A stretch of DNA of 64,000 nucleotides from Syntrophotaleaceae bacterium (GTDB taxonomy: Bacteria; Desulfobacterota; Desulfuromonadia; Desulfuromonadales; Syntrophotaleaceae): assembly GCA_041390365.1 (NCBI GenBank), contig JAWKQB010000002.1, positions 62,001 through 126,000 on the forward strand. Reading direction: 5' to 3'. The notes beneath the pieces were generated by a model that was given only the letters and a program-made list of their open reading frames with translations, searched no databases and was not told the DNA's origin. Positions within the stretch are counted from its first letter, which is position 1, and every line of letters begins with the position of its first letter. Positions 36,851 to 45,076 of this stretch are shown here, one piece after another. The position numbers were made by a program, and so were the translations under genes.

Positions 36851-38646
36851 CGGGCGCTGCCTCCCTGGCATATGGGCGTCAGGGATTCCTTGCGGTGCTG
36901 CATCCATTTACGGCAGGTGCTTGGCGTCAATTCATGCAGTCCGCCCTTGTCGAGAAGGAGGGCGCGGTCGCAGTGATTCAATACAGTGGGCCGGTGAGAG
37001 ATGTGGAACACGATCAGGTCGGCGGCCAGCCGGTCAATGTCGTCAAGAATAGAGGCCTCTGCGGCAGCATCCAGTTCGCTGGTGGCTTCGTCGAGAATCA
37101 GCAAGGAAATGGGGCGTACCAATGCGCGGGCCAGAGCGACACGCTTTCTCTCTCCGCCGGAGAGAATGCTTCCCCGCTCTCCCACGCGCGTCTGACTGCC
37201 CTGGGGCAGGCGCTGGAGAATTGAGCGGCAGTCTGCCAGGGCAATGGCGCGGTCTATCTGTTCGGCCGTCGCCTGCGGATAGCCTTGGCGGATATTGTCC
37301 TCGATGCTGGCATCGAACAGCAGCGGCTCCTGGGAAACTATGCCGATCTGGCGGCCAAGGGACTGGGCATCGAGGCTGGCCAGGTCCATGCCGTTGACCA
37401 GTATCCGGCCATGCCGGCAGGGATAGAAGCCGGTCAGGAGGTCGAGCAGCGTCGTTTTGCCGGCGCCGCTGGGGCCGACAATGGCAATGCGCTCGCCGCG
37501 CCGCGCCTGAAACGAAACCTGCCGGAGCACATCCCGCTGGCCATCGTAGGAAAAGCTGACATTCTCGAATGCTATTTCCCGGATCGGACCGGAAAGAGGA
37601 AGTTGCCCCGCTGCGGGTTGCTGTTGAGCCGTGAGCCAGTCGATACGCTGTACCGCCGCCACCGAACGCTGCAACTCGACCAGGGAAGCAGCTACGCCCT
37701 TGAGAGGCGTTTTCAGTCCCATTGCGGCGGTGAGGCAGCCGACGATCTCCCCCGGTGTCGTCTGCCCCTGCTGCAGCTGGTGGTAAGCCAGGGCGACCAT
37801 GGCGATCAGGGCAAGACCGTTAATGATCTCGGCCGCTGGTGAAACGAGGGCTTTCAGCAATATGGCCTGTTTGCGAAATTGCAGCAGCTCCTGGCCATAG
37901 GTGCGGAACCGATCGAAACCGCTCTGTTGCAGGTCGAAAGCTTTGACCTGGCGTATGTTGGTCAACGATTCGATCATCCATCCCAGAATCTGGCCCTGGC
38001 GACCCAGATACTGCCGCTCCGCCTTGCGCGCCCGTTTCCCGGCCAGGGTCACGCTCCAGCTGATCAGCGGGATGGATGCAATAGCGAACAGCGCCATCGC
38101 CCAGTTGAAGTAGAGCATGGTGCCGACAAGGCAGAGCAGACGCACAGGATTGAGCCAGCAGGTGGCATAGAGTTCGATCACGCCGGCTGCGGCGGCCTGG
38201 GCGTCGTTGCTCACCAGGCTGGCCAATTCGCCGCTGCGCGAGGCCGTGTGCAGTTCGAGGCTGCTGCATTGCAGGCTGACGTAGAGGTCGTTGCGGATGT
38301 CGTTGCTGAGCTGCGCATGGAGGAGGGTCAGCAGGTAGTGGTTCATCATCTCGAAGCCGCTCCGGCAGCCAAGGGCGAAAAGCCCCAGCAGCATCCAACC
38401 GAGCAGGATGCTCATGGCTGCGCCTTCGGTTACGCGCTGGGTGGCCTGGTGAAAAACCCAGGGGATGATTCCACCCAAAGCTGCCAGGGGCAGAGACCCG
38501 GCAACGGCCAGGGCCAGACGCCGGCGATAGGGGCGGACATATTGCCACAAAAACTGCAGATTGCGGCGATTCGCCCGGTGCCAGTCAGTGCTGTTTTCGA
38601 TCTGCTCCGCACCAAGGCGGAAGCAGTTGCTCGCCTCGCGCATCAT
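36847..38646 (-). CDS. ABC transporter (membrane domain fused to ATPase) of the RiPP cluster
   Basis: 599 residues. Six membrane helices (roughly 50-330) are followed by an ATPase with Walker A GPSGAGKT (391-398), signature LSGGE (495-499) and Walker B LLILDEATSELD (515 on). The protein has the lasso-exporter architecture without an obvious C39 peptidase domain, so the leader is cut by the separate B2 protease. It would export the mature peptide. Starts at 38646, overlapping the radical SAM stop by ATGA. Confidence 0.9.
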   Translation of the reverse strand: MMREASNCFRLGAEQIENSTDWHRANRRNLQFLWQYVRPYRRRLALAVAGSLPLAALGGIIPWVFHQATQRVTEGAAMSILLGWMLLGLFALGCRSGFEMMNHYLLTLLHAQLSNDIRNDLYVSLQCSSLELHTASRSGELASLVSNDAQAAAAGVIELYATCWLNPVRLLCLVGTMLYFNWAMALFAIASIPLISWSVTLAGKRARKAERQYLGRQGQILGWMIESLTNIRQVKAFDLQQSGFDRFRTYGQELLQFRKQAILLKALVSPAAEIINGLALIAMVALAYHQLQQGQTTPGEIVGCLTAAMGLKTPLKGVAASLVELQRSVAAVQRIDWLTAQQQPAAGQLPLSGPIREIAFENVSFSYDGQRDVLRQVSFQARRGERIAIVGPSGAGKTTLLDLLTGFYPCRHGRILVNGMDLASLDAQSLGRQIGIVSQEPLLFDASIEDNIRQGYPQATAEQIDRAIALADCRSILQRLPQGSQTRVGERGSILSGGERKRVALARALVRPISLLILDEATSELDAAAEASILDDIDRLAADLIVFHISHRPTVLNHCDRALLLDKGGLHELTPSTCRKWMQHRKESLTPICQGGSAR

Positions 38647-40115
38647 TCTGAGCTTTTTTCTCCTTCGGTCCCGACTCGGTAGCTGAGACAGCCTCCGATG
38701 CAGCGGCCACCTTGCCAGAGCGGGCAGCCGGTGCATCGCGGCAACAGGGGAATCGCGCTCATCCGCCGGATGTCAGCCATAAAGGGGCGGGCTGCAGCCC
38801 GTGGCGATCTGCGGGATGTGATCGGCATCGGATCGGGGCGGTTGAGACCCAGACAGGGGATATAGGTCAGATCGGGCGACACGACGATGTTGTTCGAGTA
38901 TCCCAGCAGGTGTACGGGACAGTTGGCCGCCATCGAGCCGTTGGCGAGAAATGTCGCAGCAACCTCCTCGGCCATGTAGCACAAGGGGAACGGCTTGGAC
39001 AGGATGGTCTGCAGGCGCCGCTGACGCCCCGCCAGGACGAAGCGTTGCAAGGCTTCCCCAAAGGCGCCGAAATGGTCGGCGGGGACGTAGGTGTTGTGCC
39101 GCAGGGCATTGGGCATCGGAACCGCCGCCCGCACCTCTCGCATGCCGGTGGCCGCCGCGATATCGAGGTAGCGGGCAATTTCCATCTTCGGCTGCAGAAT
39201 GTTGATGCGTAAAACGGCGTTGACCCCTGCCTCAACCAACTGCTTTGCCGTGGTGGTGAAAGTTTTCAGCCGCAGGGCATCCGCCAGCACCTCATCAGTC
39301 AGGTGCATCGTGACCGCCAAAGGATGACCGCTGATCACGGTCTCGACCGTTTTGGGCGGAATCAGGCCGTTGGTGGCCATAAACCAATCCATTTTCCGCC
39401 GTACAATACCCTCAACCAGGGGGATAAAGCCGGAGTAGAGCGTTGGTTCCCCTCCGGAAAGTCCGATCCGTTTTACGCCGGCGTCAACGGCCCAATCCAG
39501 AAAGCGAAAAAAAGTTTCGACCGGTTCCGGATGCTGGACCGGACTACCGGCGGAAATGCAGTAGTCGCAGCGCAATTGACAGGCCATCGTCGGAGAGAGG
39601 CCGATCTGGATGGGGAACTGTTCCCTGCGCAGTCGGACGGCGTGTCGGCTGAAGGAGCGCGCTGCGGCCGAATGTCCTGAGGCCTTTAGGGTGCCGGCAA
39701 AGCGCCGCTGTGCACCGGGAAACATGGCCATGCGCTGTAAAAAGCGCTGCCGTGCCGCCTCGTTGTCGATTTGGGTATAGGCCCTGGCGCAGCGGGACGG
39801 AAAGTCGTGTGTCTCCCCCCAGCCCGCACAGCTGTTGAGAATCCAGTCAGGGATGGAAGCAGCTGTCCTGGGCGGCGGGCCTTCATCAACCCATCGTTTC
39901 GGCATGGCCGCAAGGGGTACCCGCTGGTTCAGCAGGCTTACGGCCTCCATTGCGATGGGCTCGCGGACGTCGGCCAGCGCCCCGATCAGTTCCTCGATAA
40001 GATCTTCGCTGCAGTCGCATCGCTGGCGCCACGCCACCAGTGAGGTGATCATTTCGATGTCCGCTGTGGAGCAGTGTGCGGAGGGCCGGGCCGGCTGCAA
40101 TGAAGGCATGGTCAT
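38643..40115 (-). CDS. SPASM-type radical SAM enzyme (rSAM1)
   Basis: 490 residues. An N-terminal region of about 170 residues precedes the radical SAM cluster CQLRCDYC (Cys179, 183, 186), the LSGGEPTLY motif of the barrel, and a C-terminal SPASM domain (CTGCPLWQGGRCIGGC). The domain order matches enzymes that cross-link or epimerise RiPP precursors. Starts at ATG 40115 with a GAGGGTGG site and ATGA overlap with the kinase gene. It is the most likely enzyme to act on the precursor's tyrosines; that is inference. Confidence 0.88.
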   Translation of the reverse strand: MTMPSLQPARPSAHCSTADIEMITSLVAWRQRCDCSEDLIEELIGALADVREPIAMEAVSLLNQRVPLAAMPKRWVDEGPPPRTAASIPDWILNSCAGWGETHDFPSRCARAYTQIDNEAARQRFLQRMAMFPGAQRRFAGTLKASGHSAAARSFSRHAVRLRREQFPIQIGLSPTMACQLRCDYCISAGSPVQHPEPVETFFRFLDWAVDAGVKRIGLSGGEPTLYSGFIPLVEGIVRRKMDWFMATNGLIPPKTVETVISGHPLAVTMHLTDEVLADALRLKTFTTTAKQLVEAGVNAVLRINILQPKMEIARYLDIAAATGMREVRAAVPMPNALRHNTYVPADHFGAFGEALQRFVLAGRQRRLQTILSKPFPLCYMAEEVAATFLANGSMAANCPVHLLGYSNNIVVSPDLTYIPCLGLNRPDPMPITSRRSPRAAARPFMADIRRMSAIPLLPRCTGCPLWQGGRCIGGCLSYRVGTEGEKSSE

Positions 40116-41137
40116 TCCACCCTCTTGCTTGATAGTGGTTGGTTGCGCTGTGCCAGGCGAGCACAGTTCCGTGTCAACCAGGCACCGAGGGCGCCGGGAT
40201 CACTCCCGGTGTGCAGCACATATGCCGGAACACGATCAGCCAGATCCATCAAGCGCTGTGCGGCTGCCGGCGCCAGTGTCTGTCCACGGGAAAAGGTATG
40301 GGACTGGAAAAAGCGTCCCAGGGCAGTGGCCGGCGGCAGCGGCTCAACCGCCGGTCCTTGCGGATGAATCCTTACGAAGAAGCTGACATCCAGCGCAGTC
40401 GGCCCGGGCCAGAATGCCTCGGCGTAGATATCGGCCGGGTTGACGCGCGCCTTAAGCACCGGATCCGGTATCGTTATCTCGAGCGCCGCCAGTTCGGGAA
40501 AAAAATTCAACGTCTGCTCCGTGAGATTCATCGGTTCGGGAAAACCGCTTATCTGCAACTTTCCCCGGACTTCGCCGACCAGGGCGACCAGATCGTCTCC
40601 GAGCAGCCGGGCACCCTGGCGGACCAGAGAGAGCGCTGTGGTTGATTTGCCGCCGCCGCCCTCCGCTTGCAGCAGGATGCCGGTCCCATCCGGACAGCGC
40701 AGGGCTGCCGCATGCAGCAACGGGATTCCCTGGCGGCAAAGAATTTCGCGGAGCACCGACACAAGGCTCCCCGCGACGGAAAGGCCAACCTTCTGGTTGC
40801 AGCTTTTTCGAGCGACGAACCGGACCTCATCCGCGAGAGGCGAAAGCCAGGCGCAGCTGAGTCCCTGGGGCTGTAGGGCAACCGTCGCCCGATCCCCATC
40901 AGGACCATGGAGCATAACCGCTTGCGCAGAAGGGGACAGACCGGCGATCGTTTGCTGCAGCCATCCCGGCAACATATCAAGAGGTGCTCCGGGCGCGACA
41001 CAACAGGTGTGCAAATGAATGGGGATCCCTCTGTTGCACGGAGCTGCGAGCTGAAACATTTCCGCGACGGCATCGTAGACGGAGCTAGGCGAGCCCGATA
41101 GAGCAAACGGAGTATCAATAAACAGAAATTGTTTCAT
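40112..41137 (-). CDS. HPr-kinase-like protein of the RiPP cluster
   Basis: 341 residues. The C-terminal half carries the P-loop QAEGGGGKST (158-166) and LLGDDLVAL, as in the HprK-related kinases of lasso-peptide clusters, which phosphorylate precursor peptides. The N-terminal half has no motif I recognise. Start uncertain: ATG 41137 is used; TTG 41179 is an alternative, and neither has a clear ribosome site. It is the first gene after the precursor and its hairpin. Confidence 0.78.
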   Translation of the reverse strand: MKQFLFIDTPFALSGSPSSVYDAVAEMFQLAAPCNRGIPIHLHTCCVAPGAPLDMLPGWLQQTIAGLSPSAQAVMLHGPDGDRATVALQPQGLSCAWLSPLADEVRFVARKSCNQKVGLSVAGSLVSVLREILCRQGIPLLHAAALRCPDGTGILLQAEGGGGKSTTALSLVRQGARLLGDDLVALVGEVRGKLQISGFPEPMNLTEQTLNFFPELAALEITIPDPVLKARVNPADIYAEAFWPGPTALDVSFFVRIHPQGPAVEPLPPATALGRFFQSHTFSRGQTLAPAAAQRLMDLADRVPAYVLHTGSDPGALGAWLTRNCARLAQRNQPLSSKRVE

Positions 41138-41193
41138 GAAGAAAAGACGAATAGCGAAGAAGGGGTGTTCATCGAGCAAATATTTACACTAAG

Positions 41194-41225
41194 ACAGGGC
41201 ACCGTTACATATAACGGTGCCCTGT
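41194..41225 (-). terminator. Perfect hairpin between precursor and kinase genes
   Basis: A perfect 14-bp inverted repeat (41194-41207 with 41212-41225) around a four-base loop, 14 bases past the precursor stop. The T-tract is poor, so it probably partly terminates or protects the RNA, giving more precursor mRNA than enzyme mRNA. This layout is common for RiPP precursors. Confidence 0.7.
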
Positions 41226-41238
41226 GCATAAAATGGTA

Positions 41239-41328
41239 CTAGTGATAGTAGTAATAGTAGTAAGTAGCACTTACCGAATCCAATGGTTCATGGCGGAAAA
41301 AAACAGGCGCAACATAAGATTTTTTCAT
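41239..41328 (-). CDS. Predicted RiPP precursor peptide with a six-tyrosine tail
   Basis: 29 residues, read by me on the minus strand. It begins MKKSYVAPVFFRHEP and ends SATYYYYYYH. AAGGAGG lies four bases before the ATG, and the ATG overlaps the PqqD-like gene stop by ATGA. The YVAPVF stretch fits the YxxPxL-type leader motif recognised by lasso-type PqqD proteins, and Thr22 sits near the likely cleavage point. The core would then be the Tyr-rich tail plus His, with no acidic residue for a lasso ring. This is a gene only by context, ribosome site and composition; there is no known family. Confidence 0.82.
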   Translation of the reverse strand: MKKSYVAPVFFRHEPLDSVSATYYYYYYH

Positions 41329-41621
41329 ACATCCTCCTTGGATTTAAGTGTGGTCAATAGACCATTGTGTAATAGACCTTCTGTGAAAATTTTCACATCG
41401 GTCGTGGCTTGCTCTTTATTTACTTCATAATCCTCGACAATTTTCTGGATTATTTCGTAGATGCTGCACCCTTCAGTGAGATAAAGCCAAATTTCACGAC
41501 CCAAATCATTGAAGGTAAAATATTCGCCGGTGCCAAGTTTAAGGACAACGATTTCCTTGTCCACGTTTCTCCATGTAATATCATCCGTCGGCTGTAAAAC
41601 AGTCTCCATTTGAGACAGCAT
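41325..41621 (-). CDS. PqqD-like RiPP recognition protein (lasso B1 type)
   Basis: 98 residues with the PqqD/RRE fold: TWRNVDKEIVVLKLGTGEYFTFNDLGREIWLYL followed by a helical half (EIIQKIVEDYEV). It binds the leader peptide and brings it to the modifying enzymes. I choose ATG 41621, which follows AGGAGGG; it overlaps the 3' end of the B2 gene by 41 bases, and the 3' end supplies the ribosome site of the precursor. Confidence 0.87.
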   Translation of the reverse strand: MLSQMETVLQPTDDITWRNVDKEIVVLKLGTGEYFTFNDLGREIWLYLTEGCSIYEIIQKIVEDYEVNKEQATTDVKIFTEGLLHNGLLTTLKSKEDV

Positions 41622-42132
41622 GCTCCCTCCTCTTAGACCATCTTCTAACAAAAGATGCGGTATCCTGGGCCGGTATGCGGCGAATACGGTTGGACCTGTC
41701 ATTCCCCTTTTGGACCCAGCACAGCAAACCGTTTTCCAGTTTGCCCAGAAAAAATGGATACATCGCCGTGGTGTCCGGCGGCTCCTGAAAAGGCATCCCG
41801 TTGAGTGACAGCCAACAGTGTCCCTTTACAGTCAAGGTGCCATCCAGGTTGCGCAGCCCGATATTGACGGCGACGGGCACGCCCAGTTTCCTGAGCACGA
41901 TGGTGCGGCTCAGCGTTCGATAAAAGCAGCCATGACGCGTCCGGGGAAGCATCATTCGAACGATCGAATCGATCACGCGAACCGTGCCATCCAGATCTTT
42001 TTCTGAGAGCTGAGAGGCGGTGCGGATTTGCGGGAGGGAGAGACCTGCCGGCATGCCGCGCCGAAGGTACAGCCATGCCTTCATCAGTCCTTCAAGGGTC
42101 CAAAGAAAAATTCGGAATTCAGATATAAACAT
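41581..42132 (-). CDS. Lasso B2-type transglutaminase-like leader protease
   Basis: 183 residues, matching the B2 family pattern: helical N-terminus, then RTRHGCFYRTLSRTIVLRKLG with catalytic Cys69, GLRNLDGTLTVKGHCWLSLNG with His105, and an acidic residue near 120. These proteases cut the leader from PqqD-bound precursors. The start is uncertain: the frame opens at TTG 42198, ATG 42132 and ATG 42084 are possible, and none has a strong ribosome site. First gene of the cluster. Confidence 0.82.
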   Translation of the reverse strand: MFISEFRIFLWTLEGLMKAWLYLRRGMPAGLSLPQIRTASQLSEKDLDGTVRVIDSIVRMMLPRTRHGCFYRTLSRTIVLRKLGVPVAVNIGLRNLDGTLTVKGHCWLSLNGMPFQEPPDTTAMYPFFLGKLENGLLCWVQKGNDRSNRIRRIPAQDTASFVRRWSKRREHAVSNGDCFTADG

Positions 42133-42561
42133 GGCAAGATCAAAAAAATTAAATGTGAAACCTGAATCAATATCAATTACTAATAAGGAAAAATACAAGA
42201 ACGGGCCTGCCGATGCAAGATTTTTTAAAAACAGGTGATTTGAAGAGAGTTTTACAGTAAATACGGAAAAAGTTTATGAAAAACAAATAAGTATAAAAAT
42301 TTTAAATCGAGCGTGGCTGTTTTTTCCGGTTTCTGATCCATGTTCAGGCGACTATTGAAGAATTATTTTTATCTCATATTTCAGGCGAACAGCCCGACCT
42401 GATTCTGGTCCTGGTGGAAAAAGGGAACTGACAGCATCTGCTGTCAGCTGCAGCCGAGCCGGATGGGAGACCTTCATCGGTGCAAGGGTGTGGGAGGTAG
42501 ATGAACTGCGAATTCCCCGGGGATAAGCTAAGTACCCCCGGGGGGATGGCTGTCTAATCCT
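42133..42561. other. Leader and promoter region of the RiPP cluster, with structured elements
   Basis: The half next to the B2 gene is strongly AT-rich and should contain the operon promoter, though I cannot pin one. The encapsulin-proximal half contains a perfect hairpin at 42428-42447 (CTGACAGC paired with GCTGTCAG) and two CCCCGGGG blocks at 42515-42522 and 42536-42543. The second pair lies 19 bases past the encapsulin stop and could be its terminator, but there is no T-tract. Riboswitch families that I checked by eye do not fit. Confidence 0.5.
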
Positions 42562-43398
42562 TTATTCAATGGTACAGATGGCTTCGGCGCGGCGGATCAG
42601 CAGGGCGATGGTCTCGAAAACCCGGAAGGTGTGGTTCATGTTTTCCGCCGCCGTATAGGCGGTTACCAGGTCCTGGCCGACGGCGAGGTTGAGATTCTGC
42701 ATGCCGGTGGCGAGGACCACCGCCTTCCTGCCGCCGATGGCACTGGAGGGATAGACCTTGCCCCGCAGCAGGGCCTTGATCTGGTCGAGTTCCAGCATGC
42801 CGGTATTGCCGTAGACGCGGATCATCTGGCCATAAAGAAAGGGGCTGACGGCCATGGTATAGGGGCCGTACTGACCGGCTTCGGTCAGGGCATTGACCGC
42901 CTTGACCGTGTCGGCCAGAGGCATGCCGTTCTCCTCCCAATTGCCCATGCTGACGATCAGGCGCCCTTCGGCGCTGAGCAGACCCTGGTGTCGCATCTCG
43001 TCGTTGCCGTTGAAGATGAGGCGGTCTTCCTGGTCGGCCACATCGGCGGCGGCAACGGCGGCCGTACTGACATCGAGGGGGATGCCGAGGTGACGGTCGG
43101 CTTCCACATCCCGCCAGAAAATCTTGAAGTCCTTGAAGAGAATTGGAATGTTGATGGTTTCCCGGTGAGTTGCCTCGACGACGTGTTCTCCCACGTCCCC
43201 TACCATGTTGATCCCGGAGGGTTCCCGGCCCTTGAAGATTGCATAGGGCATGGAATAGACACCGGGCCCGAGGGGGCCGAGCACCTCGATCATTCTGCGT
43301 CCCACCAGTTTGGCCCGGGCCGTTTCAATGACCGCTTCATCGACACGTTTCCATTCGTCCCCGGTCAGGGGGGACGCATCTCTGTCCAGAATATCCAT
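42562..43398 (-). CDS. Encapsulin shell protein (family 1)
   Basis: 278 residues, the HK97-fold shell protein that assembles into a hollow protein compartment: N-terminal MDILDRDASPLTGDEWKRVDEAV, central GREPSGINMVGDVGEHVVEATHR, and the C-terminal AENMNHTFRVFETIALLIRRAEAICTIE block, all typical. It packages the ferritin-like protein encoded upstream, so the pair probably stores iron or handles oxidative stress. GGAGGTCACTGT precedes the ATG. Confidence 0.95.
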   Translation of the reverse strand: MDILDRDASPLTGDEWKRVDEAVIETARAKLVGRRMIEVLGPLGPGVYSMPYAIFKGREPSGINMVGDVGEHVVEATHRETINIPILFKDFKIFWRDVEADRHLGIPLDVSTAAVAAADVADQEDRLIFNGNDEMRHQGLLSAEGRLIVSMGNWEENGMPLADTVKAVNALTEAGQYGPYTMAVSPFLYGQMIRVYGNTGMLELDQIKALLRGKVYPSSAIGGRKAVVLATGMQNLNLAVGQDLVTAYTAAENMNHTFRVFETIALLIRRAEAICTIE

Positions 43399-43437
43399 AC
43401 AGTGACCTCCGAAAATAGCTGGAAATTCTCCTAAAAA

Positions 43438-43887
43438 CTATTCTTCCTGTTCATAAAGAGTCCCGACACCCTGTGGCAGGGTATGGTCATCCCCTTTTTT
43501 TTCTGCAATTTCCCCGGTCGACCTTTCGGCGGGTTCTTTCGTCCCTTCCCCAGGGGTTCCTGTAAAACTGGTCGTCTGCCCCTGCCCGGCAAGCTCGGCC
43601 ATCATTTCCTCCACCTCTTCCTCACCCTCGGCGTAGAAGGCCTGTTCGCTCGGGGCCAGCTCTTTGAGCAGCCTCAGGAATTCGCCGGCATGGACGATTT
43701 CCTCTTCGGCGATGTCTTTCAATACTTCCTGGGCAAGGCGGTTGTCGGTTGATTCCGCCAACTGCATGTAGAGCTGGACGGCCTCATATTCGGCGGCGAT
43801 CATGAAACGGATGGCGCGTACGAGTTCCTGGTGGGTCACCTTTCGGTCGGCGGCGAGTCCTGAAAACGCATTGGAAAATTCAGGCAT
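43438..43887 (-). CDS. Encapsulin-associated ferritin-like cargo protein
   Basis: 149 residues. A two-helix half-ferritin carries Glu in AAEYEAVQLYMQ and the ExxH motif in IAEEEIVHAGEF; two chains would build one diiron site. The C-terminal 45 residues are Gly/Thr-rich and end in LPQGVGTLYEQEE, which resembles the short tails that dock cargo inside encapsulins. ATG follows AAGGAGGACC. Same strand, 39 bases upstream of the shell gene, so co-transcribed. Confidence 0.87.
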   Translation of the reverse strand: MPEFSNAFSGLAADRKVTHQELVRAIRFMIAAEYEAVQLYMQLAESTDNRLAQEVLKDIAEEEIVHAGEFLRLLKELAPSEQAFYAEGEEEVEEMMAELAGQGQTTSFTGTPGEGTKEPAERSTGEIAEKKGDDHTLPQGVGTLYEQEE

Positions 43888-44182
43888 CGATGGTCCTCCT
43901 TGGGAATTTTAGCGGTGTCGGTTCTTGAGTGATCATATTGTTCTTCTAATGCTAGCAGCTGATCGGAAATAAACAACAAATGGAAGATTTTTAAATTGCG
44001 CCGCGACAAGGCGGAGGCTCCCGGCAGGACTTGCTGACATATCGAGAGAGCGAAGGTTTTAGGATGGTTGACAGGGTGCAAATCAGCGATATAGGTGAAA
44101 TGAGATATTTTTCACCGAGCGGGCGGGCCGGGACGTTTTGTTTTCCGGAAGCCTGCATTTTTTTTACGAAAGGAGAAGCATC
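43888..44182. other. Divergent spacer between encapsulin operon and sodC
   Basis: About 295 bases separating divergent units; both promoters must lie here. No third gene seen. AT-rich near 43930-43995. Confidence 0.4.
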
Positions 44183-44737
44183 ATGAAGCGCTACCTGCAG
44201 GGAATAGCCCTGCCTGTTTTCTGTCTGCTGCTTATTACCGTCGGATGCGAAAGAAAAGTCGAGGGACAGCAGAAAGAAGGGGAGGTCACAAAGGCTGTTG
44301 CTCAATTGCAACCGACAAAGGGCAACCAGGCTTCGGGGACCGTGACCTTCGAGTCCCGGGATGGGGGCATACGGGTCACCGCCGACCTGACGGGGTTGGA
44401 ACCGGGCAGGCACGGTTTCCATATCCATGAATTCGGGGATTGCAGTGCGCCCGACGCGAGCTCCGCAGGTGATCACTATAATCCGACGGGGACGCCGCAT
44501 GGAGCGCCGACCGATCCTCCCGAAAAGCGGCACGTGGGGGATCTGGGGAATCTGGAAGCGGATGCCGAGGGCAAGGCTCACCTGGAGATGGTGGACCCGG
44601 TCATCGCCCTGGACGGTGAAAATTCCATTGTCGGCAAGGCGGTCGTCATCCATGCACAGCCTGACGATCTGACCAGCCAGCCGGCAGGCAACGCCGGGCC
44701 GCGAGTGGCCTGCGGGGTCATCGAGCCAGCCCAATAA
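44183..44737 (+). CDS. sodC: Cu/Zn superoxide dismutase, probable lipoprotein
   Basis: 184 residues. The signal peptide ends in LLLITVGC, a weak lipobox that suggests membrane anchoring. The copper ligands are in HGFHIHEFGDC, with AGDHYNPTGTPHG supplying the bridging and zinc ligands, and the late motifs VVIHAQPDD and AGPRVACGVI are present. It removes superoxide in the periplasm. ATG 44183 follows AAAGGAGAAG; an upstream in-frame start would lengthen the N-terminus without reason. Confidence 0.92.
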   Translation: MKRYLQGIALPVFCLLLITVGCERKVEGQQKEGEVTKAVAQLQPTKGNQASGTVTFESRDGGIRVTADLTGLEPGRHGFHIHEFGDCSAPDASSAGDHYNPTGTPHGAPTDPPEKRHVGDLGNLEADAEGKAHLEMVDPVIALDGENSIVGKAVVIHAQPDDLTSQPAGNAGPRVACGVIEPAQ

Positions 44738-44779
44738 GCCCATTGTGACCGCTCTGCAAGAAAACGAAAGGAGGACTCT

Positions 44780-45070
44780 ATGGCAGGAGAAACTCTGCGT
44801 ACGACCGATCATGAAACCATCAGAAAATGGGTTGAACAGCGGGACGGCCATCCGGCCTCGGTGAAGACGACTGGGGACAATGATGATCCGGGCCTGCTGA
44901 GAATCGATTTTCCGGGTTACAGCGGCAAGGATTCTCTTGAACAGATCTCCTGGGAGGACTTTTTCGACAAGTTCGAAGAGAAAAAGCTCGCGTTCCTCTA
45001 TCAGGAGAAGCTCAACAGCGGCCAGGAGAGCCGCTTCTTCAAGTTTGTCCGCCGAGGCGACGGAGGTTAG
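44780..45070 (+). CDS. Small conserved protein, often mislabelled as glucan branching enzyme
   Basis: 96 residues of the TTDHETIRKW... PGLLRIDFPGYSG... SWEDFFDKFEEKKLAFLYQ type, well known in Desulfuromonadales and often misnamed 1,4-alpha-glucan branching enzyme although far too short for that. Function unknown. It lies 42 bases after sodC, with an AGGAGG site, so the two probably share a transcript and a stress response. Confidence 0.82.
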   Translation: MAGETLRTTDHETIRKWVEQRDGHPASVKTTGDNDDPGLLRIDFPGYSGKDSLEQISWEDFFDKFEEKKLAFLYQEKLNSGQESRFFKFVRRGDGG

Positions 45071-45076
45071 GCCACG

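Noticed and set aside
41239..42132. Calling the cluster a classical lasso peptide locus
   Set aside because: No asparagine-synthetase-like cyclase, and the tail after Thr22 has no Asp/Glu at ring position 7-9.
42420..42540. Riboswitch or group II intron remnant
   Set aside because: Local pieces look structured but the conserved cores of cobalamin, c-di-GMP and intron domain V are absent.
42501..42557. 18-codon plus-strand reading frame after GGAGG
   Set aside because: The ribosome site is only three bases from the ATG and the sequence is dominated by the CCCCGGGG hairpin; no family or context supports it.
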